Shown here piece after piece: positions 57,520-64,000 of a DNA stretch of 64,000 bases. The DNA lies in contig NZ_BCNM01000028.1 of assembly GCF_001514495.1 (NCBI RefSeq), forward strand, positions 17,663-81,662, given 5' to 3'. Each line of letters starts with the position of its first letter. Positions within the stretch are counted from its first letter, which is position 1. The notes below the pieces were generated by a model. That model was not told the DNA's origin. It searched no databases and was given only the letters and a program-made list of their open reading frames with translations. Made by a program: the position numbers and the translations under genes. This DNA comes from Paenibacillus pabuli NBRC 13638. Its GTDB lineage: Bacteria; Bacillota; Bacilli; Paenibacillales; Paenibacillaceae.

Positions 57520-58344
57520 ATGCGAGTGAAAAAACGGCTGGTTGCCATCGGCTTGAACGTACTTGCCTGGCTGCTTAGCCTGGTGGTACTGATTCCTTTT
57601 GTCGTCATTGTCCTGAATTCATTCAAATCCGATGCGGAAGCCAAAGTACTGAAACTGACCCTGCCGGAGAAGTTTATTTTTGAAAATTATAAAATTGTCT
57701 ATGAGCAGGGACACTTGGGTGGTTCCTTTTTCAACAGTCTGCTGCATTCAACTGCCTCTTCCCTGCTGCTGGTGTTTGTTGTGGCGTTCTCGGCCTTTAC
57801 ATTGTCACGTAATTATTCGAAGTTAAACAAGTTCCTGTACTTCTTTCTCATTCTGGGCATTACCCTGCCACTCAATTACATCCCTTTAATGGAAGTGATG
57901 AAATCCCTGAGCATGATTAATTCGCATGTGGGCATGATTCTGCTGTACACAGCGATGGGCATTCCGATCTCGCTATTCATCACGTATGCGTTTGTATCCA
58001 ATATTCCGAAAGAACTGGATGAGGCAGCCATTATGGACGGATGCAACGGGATCAAACTGTTTCTGAGAATCATCGTGCCTTTATTAACCTCCGTGCTGGT
58101 TACGGTATTTGTTCTTAATTTCCTGAGTGTCTGGAATGAGTTTACCGCCCCGCTCTACATGCTCAATACTGTCGAGATGTGGCCGATGACGCTGGCCGTA
58201 TATAACTTCTTCGGACAGTTCAGTGCTCAGTGGAATCTGGTAAGTGCAGATATCGTGCTGACTTCCCTGCCCGTGTTGATTGTATTCCTGATTGGGCAGA
58301 AATATATTGTTGGCGGTTTAACTTCCGGTGCGGTTAAAGGATAA
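57520..58344 (+). CDS. Carbohydrate ABC transporter permease (MalG-like)
   Basis: A 274-residue six-helix CUT1 permease; the EAA loop is in ELDEAAIMDGCNGIKLFLRIIVPLL. The start codon directly follows the stop of the first permease, so the two are translationally linked. With its partner it forms the membrane channel of the sugar importer. No ATPase gene follows; the downstream region contains only terminators. Confidence 0.93.
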   Translation: MRVKKRLVAIGLNVLAWLLSLVVLIPFVVIVLNSFKSDAEAKVLKLTLPEKFIFENYKIVYEQGHLGGSFFNSLLHSTASSLLLVFVVAFSAFTLSRNYSKLNKFLYFFLILGITLPLNYIPLMEVMKSLSMINSHVGMILLYTAMGIPISLFITYAFVSNIPKELDEAAIMDGCNGIKLFLRIIVPLLTSVLVTVFVLNFLSVWNEFTAPLYMLNTVEMWPMTLAVYNFFGQFSAQWNLVSADIVLTSLPVLIVFLIGQKYIVGGLTSGAVKG

Positions 58345-58380
58345 GCTCACTTGAAAGACCATATCCCCAGACGTTTTTAA

Positions 58381-58404
58381 TAAAAAAAGGCTGACTTCAC
58401 AGCC
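58381..58404 (-). terminator. Second terminator after the MFS gene
   Basis: GGCTG-TGAAGT-CAGCC on the minus strand followed by TTTTTTTATT. It is in tandem with the hairpin at 58405-58481. Confidence 0.75.
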
Positions 58405-58481
58405 AAAAAGCCCTCGTATGCAAAGCAGGTGTCTGGTTCTTCATACAGAACCGTTCACCTGCTTCGGACGAGGGCTTTCCC
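58405..58481. terminator. Long branched-stem terminator between convergent operons
   Basis: Three nested perfect pairs, GCCCTCGT/ACGAGGGC, AAGCAGGTG/CACCTGCTT and GGTTCT/AGAACC, form a stem of about 25 bp. TTTTTGG follows on the minus strand; the plus strand gives TTTCCC. It ends the MFS transcript and may also serve the ABC importer operon. Confidence 0.85.
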
Positions 58482-58517
58482 TGTTGAAATCCTTAGCTAT
58501 CACACATTCATTCTGAA

Positions 58518-59843
58518 TTAATCATGCGCCAACCCGGCAGAATCCGGCGGAGCGATATCAGTGTCTTGCTCCAACGACTTGATCATTTTCAAACGGGATG
58601 TGATAAGCGCAATCAAAATAACGAACAGACCCGCAATGATGAACAGCAGGGCAATGCCTCTTCCCGGCCCTGTTCCAATGATCTGACCCACGGAAGATGC
58701 CAGCGCTCCACCCTCCATCATCAGCGGATTAAACACTTGGTCGGCCAGAAATCCAGCCAAACTGTAGGCTATCACGAACCCGAGCTGTGACAGAATACCA
58801 ATGATGCCCCATACCCTGCCCTGCTTCTCGTTGGCGATATTGTTACGTACCAGCACATCTGCGCTCATATTGACAAACGGCAGCGATGACAGGAACAGAA
58901 AACCTGCGAAAATAATAAAATAAATGTTGGTGGACACCCCCAGAAGCGAGAAAGACAGGCCGCACAAAATCAGACCCATGACCAGCACACTTGCGTATTT
59001 CTTCGTCATCGTAAATATGCCGATGCACAAGCTGCTGATCAGCATGCCGATCGCGCTAACGGACTGAAACGTCCCTAACGTTTTGGCATCTGTAAAGGAC
59101 AGCAGCATCGGGCCAATAAGGGTCTCCAGAAATCCCAGATAGAAGGTGACCAGTGAAATAATCACGACCAGCAGCAGTACGCCCTTGTTGGTTACAACTT
59201 CTCTCCAGCCCTCCTGAATATCCGTCATCCAGTTTTTGTCTTCTTGATCCTCTCGCTCTACCTTCATGCTCTTCCGAATAACCAGCACAGCCAGAATGGC
59301 GACCAGGAAGGTCAGAATATTAATGACCAGAATGACTTCAATGGTTGTGATACCTAGCAGAATACCCGCAATGATGGGTGAAAACAGAAATTTGGAGGAT
59401 TCAGCCAGTTGCACAAGACCGCTTCCTTTGGAGAATTGATCTTTATCCAGCAAGTCCGTGGCAGAAGCCTTGTATGCCGGGCTTTGAAGCGCGGAAAACA
59501 CGGAACTAAAAGCCACTCCCACATAGATATGCCATAACTGGATATCACCCGTGAGCATAATCGACAGAATGAAAATCAAACCGGCTGCCGACCCGAGGTC
59601 GCCGATGATCATCATGGTTCGACGGTCGAACCGATCAGCCAGCACACCTCCAATTGGGCGAAGCAGGATGTTCGGCAGAAACGTGAACAAGGTAATCATC
59701 GCAACACTTGTTGCCGTATTTGTTTTTTCAAAGGCATACACCCCCAGAGAGAAGGCCGTAAGTCCAATCCCAATCATGGAAATCAGCTGACCGAACCATA
59801 CAACCAGAAATTTCCGAAATGATTTTTGAACGGTATGTTCCAT
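58518..59843 (-). CDS. MFS transporter
   Basis: A 441-residue major facilitator protein with 12 predicted transmembrane segments. Segments such as FLVVWFGQLISMIGIGLTAFSLGVYAF and the loop RPIGGVLADRFDRRTMMIIGD (motif A-like) place it in the MFS_3/enterobactin-exporter (EntS) type. It is probably a drug or siderophore exporter; the substrate is unknown. ATG 59843 is preferred with AAAGGAG 8 nt upstream; a longer frame from 59987 runs back over the end of the TetR gene. It is likely co-transcribed with the TetR regulator, 20 nt downstream. Confidence 0.9.
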   Translation of the reverse strand: MEHTVQKSFRKFLVVWFGQLISMIGIGLTAFSLGVYAFEKTNTATSVAMITLFTFLPNILLRPIGGVLADRFDRRTMMIIGDLGSAAGLIFILSIMLTGDIQLWHIYVGVAFSSVFSALQSPAYKASATDLLDKDQFSKGSGLVQLAESSKFLFSPIIAGILLGITTIEVILVINILTFLVAILAVLVIRKSMKVEREDQEDKNWMTDIQEGWREVVTNKGVLLLVVIISLVTFYLGFLETLIGPMLLSFTDAKTLGTFQSVSAIGMLISSLCIGIFTMTKKYASVLVMGLILCGLSFSLLGVSTNIYFIIFAGFLFLSSLPFVNMSADVLVRNNIANEKQGRVWGIIGILSQLGFVIAYSLAGFLADQVFNPLMMEGGALASSVGQIIGTGPGRGIALLFIIAGLFVILIALITSRLKMIKSLEQDTDIAPPDSAGLAHD

Positions 59844-59863
59844 GGAGAGTACTCCTTTCTTCG

Positions 59864-60499
59864 CTAAGCTTGATGTGGAAAATAAAGACGGGTGACGTAG
59901 GCAAAGCTTCCTTTTTCTGCTCCCAGAACACGTTCCATAATATGCGTGAATGCTTCCACCTTTTTTTGGAGTTCTTCCTCCTCCCATTGAAAGATGCCTC
60001 GATCCAGCAAAAACTGGGACGATACGAGCAGAAATTCGATGGATTCCTTGGGGTTAGGCGTATGAAACACCCCTTCCTGAATGCCCTGCTCCACCACTTC
60101 AGCCAAGATGGGACTTAATCGAATCACCGTCTCCACAAGACTCTTTTGGTGCATCTCCACATTATGGACACTGTGTAATTGCTCGATGAGATCATGCTTT
60201 CTGTCGTCAGGCTGACTCTGTGCCATCATGATTCTGAAAATTTTGTCATGGGCATTCAGTTTGGGATCGGATACCACGCGCTTGGCTGATGCCTCCCCGC
60301 TTAGAATAAAACGCATGACGATGGCGTTCATAACCTCTTCTTTGGACTGAAAATAATAATAAAATGTGCCCTTGGCAATGCTGCACGCCTGGAGAATATC
60401 CATCACTGTCGCTTTGGTATATCCTTTGGTCACGAATAGAATCTCGGCTGCATCCAAAATCTCGTTTCTGCGTTCTTCCGGGTTTTTCATCAATCTCAT
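59864..60499 (-). CDS. TetR/AcrR family transcriptional regulator
   Basis: A 211-residue repressor. The N-terminal helix-turn-helix (RRNEILDAAEILFVTKGYTKATVMDILQACSIAKGTFYYYF) is classic; the C-terminal ligand domain is helical. GGAGG lies upstream of the ATG at 60499. A perfect palindrome at 60520-60534 directly downstream of the -10 box suggests autorepression. It probably controls the MFS gene downstream and possibly the ABC transporter upstream. Confidence 0.93.
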   Translation of the reverse strand: MRLMKNPEERRNEILDAAEILFVTKGYTKATVMDILQACSIAKGTFYYYFQSKEEVMNAIVMRFILSGEASAKRVVSDPKLNAHDKIFRIMMAQSQPDDRKHDLIEQLHSVHNVEMHQKSLVETVIRLSPILAEVVEQGIQEGVFHTPNPKESIEFLLVSSQFLLDRGIFQWEEEELQKKVEAFTHIMERVLGAEKGSFAYVTRLYFPHQA

Positions 60500-60519
60500 A
60501 TCCTGGCCTCCGATACGCC

Positions 60520-60534
60520 GACCGACTGTCGGTC
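60520..60534. promoter_or_regulatory. TetR operator palindrome
   Basis: GACCGAC-T-GTCGGTC, a perfect 7+1+7 palindrome, adjoining a TACAAT -10 box at 60536-60541 (minus strand). The repressor would cover the transcription start. Confidence 0.75.
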
Positions 60535-60557
60535 TATTGTAGTCATGAAGTTTTTTT

Positions 60558-61325
60558 TTAGAACCCCATTTCAGTCAACCATTGCGCCAGATGGCTTTCC
60601 CTTGCTTTCAGATCCTGACGTTCTCTTGCATATTTTCCGATATTTTTGTCTGCAACCAGTTTGCCGTCCATCATAAACAGTACACGTTCCGATCTGGCAG
60701 CGACTTTCACATCATGGGTCACCAGCAGAATGGTTGTACCCGTTGCATTAATATCGCCCAGAATATCCATGATCTCATACGTTGATTTGGAATTCAGCGC
60801 CCCCGTCGGTTCATCTCCAAATAGAATATCTGGATTATTAATAAGCGCACGGCAGATGGCAATCCGCTGCAGCTGTCCTCCAGAGGCTTGGGTGATGTTA
60901 TGCTGGGCCAGCTCGTCAATCCCCATTTTTTTCATCAGTGACATTGCCCGTGTATTGATCGTTTCTCTGCTGCTGTTCTTGGCGAGATACGCGGACAGTA
61001 CGATATTGTCCAACAGATTCAGATTTTTGAGCAGATGAATATTTTGAAAAATGAACCCCATCTTGGTCAGACGCAGACTTGCCAGGTCTCTCTCCTGAAA
61101 TGCAGATATTTTTTTGCCATTAAAATAGACGCTGCCCGCACTAATCTGATCCATGCCGCTGATGTTGTACAGTAAAGTGGACTTGCCTGAGCCGGACGGG
61201 CCCATGACGGAAACAAACTCTCCCTTTTTTAATTGAAGGTTGATATCTTTCAGGATGCTATGTTCTTCATTCTCGCCGATCGCTACGGATTTATTCACTT
61301 CTTTGGCTTCAAGTATCGTTGTCAT
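60558..61325 (-). CDS. ABC transporter ATP-binding protein (MacB/LolD-like)
   Basis: A 255-residue ABC ATPase. Walker A is GPSGSGKSTLLYNISG, the signature is QASGGQLQRIAICRAL, Walker B is PDILFGDEPTGAL and the H loop VTHDVKVAA. The class is MacB/BceA/YxlF-type, which pairs with FtsX-like permeases, as encoded directly upstream (12-nt gap). Functions of this class include antimicrobial peptide sensing or export. No BceRS-type two-component system is adjacent. Confidence 0.94.
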   Translation of the reverse strand: MTTILEAKEVNKSVAIGENEEHSILKDINLQLKKGEFVSVMGPSGSGKSTLLYNISGMDQISAGSVYFNGKKISAFQERDLASLRLTKMGFIFQNIHLLKNLNLLDNIVLSAYLAKNSSRETINTRAMSLMKKMGIDELAQHNITQASGGQLQRIAICRALINNPDILFGDEPTGALNSKSTYEIMDILGDINATGTTILLVTHDVKVAARSERVLFMMDGKLVADKNIGKYARERQDLKARESHLAQWLTEMGF

Positions 61326-61337
61326 TGTTAATCCTCC

Positions 61338-63671
61338 CTATTCCACAATCATTTTGGATATGCTCGTTTCCTTGATTGATTGTATGCTGATCCATGCCGT
61401 CAGTACGATCGTGCCTGCAAGCAGCAATGGACACAAAATATATGCCTGCAGCGGGTTAACAACAAAAACAATATTCGAAGCACCAAACGTCGACATGATG
61501 CCACTGACCAGCAACGGACCCAACGTATTGGATAATATCGTTCCAGCAACAACCCCAACAATTAATATGACAAGTGACATCACGACATACTTTAACTTGA
61601 TCTTGGACAAGGCAAAGCCGAGACTTCTTAACACAGCAATGTCATTGTTATCCTTGGCTACTAACATCTGAAGGAACAGGGATGTAATTAAAATGGAGAT
61701 GAAGACACCGACGACCAAGGCCAGCATCGTAACCAATTTCAATTGCTGAATCGTTCCTCCAAGCGTCTGATCCAGATAACCTTGAAGATCCGTTACTTTG
61801 GCTGGAGAGAAAGACGTCTCATACTCAGCAATTTTGGCAGCCATTTCCCCGCGATCTTTCAAATCGAGACTGACCACGTACCACAAAACGCTATCCTTGT
61901 TGTAGGGCAACAACGCCTTCGCCGTTTTCCCACCATTCGTAACGTCCTGATATATGCCGCTGACTGTCATTACCTGGTCCTTGCCATTAACCAGTAAGGT
62001 AAGCTGCTCACCTGTCTTCAGGCCCAACTCGCTGCTATTTGCATCGGATAGCGCAATTTCATTCCCGGTTGTTGGTGCATTGCCGCTAACATAGGACAAT
62101 GGGAAAATACTGAAATCCCCGGTTTCCACACTCAGGTTGTCGTAACTTCCTTCCGCATTCCGAACCTTGAACTGGCTTGTTACCAATGGGGAATACGTTT
62201 TGATGTCATTATCCTTTTGAATCTGGGCAACCAGATTGGCATAACGCTGCTCTACATCGTCTGTATGCCTCAAGTCAATGCGAATATCGCTTTGTCCAAC
62301 ACCCATATAGGAAATAAAGCTCGGCGCCTGCAAAGTGTTCAGGAAGTTGACCGGCACAATCATGATAAATGAACTGACTACAAAGACGAATAATAACAAG
62401 CGGAACATCTTTATTCGCTGAATGACTTCCTTCAGACCAAGAAAGACAGGTACGGAAGACCAGCGATTGCGGGACAAACTAAGCCGATTTCGAATGAGCT
62501 TTGTGTCTCCCAGGCTTCCGGTACGGAGAGCATCCACCGCGGAGATGGAACGAAAACGCCGCAGCACCGTCCGGCAGAACAGAACCACCATTGCGAAGAT
62601 CAATCCGGCTGCCACTAAAGGAATGGCAAAATGCAGCAAGGTTGCAGGTGCTTTTCCCATGTACAACATGATATTTGAAACGAACAGTCTGTTCACGCCA
62701 AGGGATGCAATGTAACCCAGCACGGAAGCTAATCCGGCCATAAAAACATACTTCATCAGATACAGTCTCTTGATATCCTTCTCTGCGATCCCAATCGCTT
62801 TCATGACACTAATCTCACGATAGTCCTCTTCGATGGTTGCAAGCATTGTGAATCGGATGCAGAGCATCGCGATCAGAATCAGCACAAGACTGACCAGAAT
62901 AATGACGGCTGCAATAACTCCGTCGGTCATGGCATTCAATACCTGGAACAGCCCGTAGGTTACGACTGGCCCGGCGTTGGGAAGCCCGGCATTTTGGTAA
63001 GCCTGGGTGAAATCTCCCGTCCGCCCGGGATCAGTCATTCGGAACTCAATGAGATACTCCATCTCCCCGATGCTCTGCTTCAGTTCCTGCAAATTTCCTG
63101 AACTTACAATAAAACGTTTGGAGTGCACAACCGACGGATTCATCTGAGCATCACGGACAAAATCAACAATCGTATAGGAACGATCAAACTGTCCATTACC
63201 TACCCGGACCTGATCACCCACGTTCAATTTGTTCTGCTGCATGTAATATACCGGTACTGCGATCTCGCCATCATTAACCTGTATAATCTCACTGTTCAGA
63301 TTCAACAAGTAGTCAAAACCCTGATTCTGTGTAACAAAATCAATATCCATGACACTGTTCTTTTCGGACTCTGCTCCGAGAAACAGGTTAGAACCGTCAA
63401 TGTTGACCATCTCCACAATCTGATGCTGATCAACCATGGCATTTCCCTCGGCCCATGTGTTCACTTTGGCCTGGTCGAGTTCTCCGGCATGCATTTGTAC
63501 AAAGTGCGGTGTTTTGGATTCAGAGAACAGATATTGGATGGAACTCGTCAGTTCCATAATCATTCGTGACCCCGAAGATACCAGCAAGGCGGCCAGCAGT
63601 ACAAAAATAAACAACGCAGCCGTAATCCCTTTCTTTCTCGTTATATCGTTTCTCAGCATTCGTAGCAGCAT
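61338..63671 (-). CDS. FtsX-like ABC transporter permease
   Basis: A 777-residue permease with two FtsX-type modules: an N-terminal helix (ALFIFVLLAALLVSSG) and a large external domain (about 40-230), three helices (AVIILVSLVLILIAMLCIRF ... VAAGLIFAMVVLFC), a further external domain (about 430-630), and a final set of three helices. The SVMKAIGIAEKDI and AVLRSLGFALSKI segments are typical of coupling loops. Start 63671 or 63659; upstream lies GAGGAG. First gene of the operon; a consensus promoter is at 63878-63905. Confidence 0.9.
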   Translation of the reverse strand: MLLRMLRNDITRKKGITAALFIFVLLAALLVSSGSRMIMELTSSIQYLFSESKTPHFVQMHAGELDQAKVNTWAEGNAMVDQHQIVEMVNIDGSNLFLGAESEKNSVMDIDFVTQNQGFDYLLNLNSEIIQVNDGEIAVPVYYMQQNKLNVGDQVRVGNGQFDRSYTIVDFVRDAQMNPSVVHSKRFIVSSGNLQELKQSIGEMEYLIEFRMTDPGRTGDFTQAYQNAGLPNAGPVVTYGLFQVLNAMTDGVIAAVIILVSLVLILIAMLCIRFTMLATIEEDYREISVMKAIGIAEKDIKRLYLMKYVFMAGLASVLGYIASLGVNRLFVSNIMLYMGKAPATLLHFAIPLVAAGLIFAMVVLFCRTVLRRFRSISAVDALRTGSLGDTKLIRNRLSLSRNRWSSVPVFLGLKEVIQRIKMFRLLLFVFVVSSFIMIVPVNFLNTLQAPSFISYMGVGQSDIRIDLRHTDDVEQRYANLVAQIQKDNDIKTYSPLVTSQFKVRNAEGSYDNLSVETGDFSIFPLSYVSGNAPTTGNEIALSDANSSELGLKTGEQLTLLVNGKDQVMTVSGIYQDVTNGGKTAKALLPYNKDSVLWYVVSLDLKDRGEMAAKIAEYETSFSPAKVTDLQGYLDQTLGGTIQQLKLVTMLALVVGVFISILITSLFLQMLVAKDNNDIAVLRSLGFALSKIKLKYVVMSLVILIVGVVAGTILSNTLGPLLVSGIMSTFGASNIVFVVNPLQAYILCPLLLAGTIVLTAWISIQSIKETSISKMIVE

Positions 63672-63877
63672 AAACGAACATGGCTCCTCTCATCTACAAG
63701 TCGTTCCTATTCATCTGGAGTCAAATCATTCTGGACAAATATTATTTCAAATTACATGTTTATAACCAAATGTTATGAGAAGTTGATTTGTTCGAAAATT
63801 TTAAAGAATAGGTATCCCCCCCCTGCTTTTCGTTTTGGAATGATTTTCTCAATATGTACATAGGTGTAGATAATCAG

Positions 63878-63905
63878 ATTATATATGGACTAAAATATTT
63901 GTCAA
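63878..63905 (-). promoter_or_regulatory. Sigma-A promoter of the FtsX-type ABC operon
   Basis: Consensus TTGACA (63900-63905), 16 nt and TATAAT (63878-63883) on the minus strand. The leader to the permease start is about 200 nt and contains a run of eight G on the minus strand (63816-63823). The remaining bases 63906-64000 are AT-rich with no gene. Confidence 0.8.
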
Positions 63906-64000
63906 TTAACATATTTTTTTCTATTTTTTTCTGATTGCTATCATCATCTATAATTACGAAATATTCCTGATGTTAAATATCATTTTATATAAGACAGTTT

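Noticed and set aside
59844..59987. Longer frame of the MFS gene from 59987
   Set aside because: It would overlap the TetR gene by over 120 nt, has no ribosome binding site and the extension is basic and low-complexity.

Overview
The window looks like a piece of a Paenibacillus chromosome (Firmicutes, endospore-forming). The evidence is the conserved Bacillales gene order yqeG-yqeH-aroE-yqeI-nadD-yqeK-rsfS-yqeM ... comER/comEABC ... holA/rpsT-gpr-spoIIP-yqxA-lepA-hemW-hrcA-grpE-dnaK-dnaJ-prmA, together with sporulation genes (gpr, spoIIP, spoVAC-AD-AE), strong AGGAGG-type ribosome binding sites and canonical sigma-A promoters. Most genes lie on the minus strand. No rRNA, tRNA, CRISPR array, prophage or transposase gene was seen.

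Layout. 1-7.4 kb: the heat-shock operon hrcA-grpE-dnaK-dnaJ under a perfect CIRCE operator. Three small stress/spore-type genes and a 223-bp inverted-repeat element sit between dnaJ and prmA. 7.5-16 kb: an acetyltransferase, hemW, lepA, yqxA, spoIIP, gpr, rpsT (plus strand) and holA. 16-18.1 kb: an ECF sigma factor and its membrane anti-sigma factor. 18.4-22.4 kb: an accessory block of small enzymes (methyltransferase, S51 peptidase, VOC protein, 2H phosphoesterase, Nudix) that splits the usual comEC-holA neighbourhood, ending in a very small predicted gene with its own promoter and terminator. 22.5-27.9 kb: comEC, comEB, comEA and the opposing comER. A second copy of the inverted-repeat element lies between comEA and comEB. 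27.9-32 kb: leuS with a leucine T-box leader, an APH-type kinase and a second, different family of palindromic repeats. 32-38.4 kb: the yqeM-to-yqeG cluster, including cvfB. 38.5-43 kb: a transglutaminase/DUF58/MoxR operon. 43-45.2 kb: spoVAC-AD-AE. 45.5-47.5 kb: an M42 aminopeptidase and a YdjM-like membrane protein. 47.6-51.5 kb: a nitrite-reduction operon nirB-nirD-nirC preceded by two FNR-like sites. 52.4-58.4 kb: a YesN/YesM two-component system divergent from a carbohydrate ABC importer without its own ATPase. 58.5-64 kb: an MFS exporter, a TetR regulator and a MacB/FtsX-like ABC transporter.

Functional reading. The window is mainly conserved housekeeping, competence and sporulation DNA with a few accessory islands. 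The less ordinary material is small or non-coding: two dispersed inverted-repeat element families, several overlooked small ORFs, one of them with a complete promoter/operator/terminator set, and several palindromic operators placed on promoter elements. No large new defence or biosynthetic system could be supported. Functions are assigned from recognisable motifs and gene order only; no database search was run. Where an upstream in-frame codon extends an ORF but a better ribosome binding site lies further in, the internal start is used and the reason is given.
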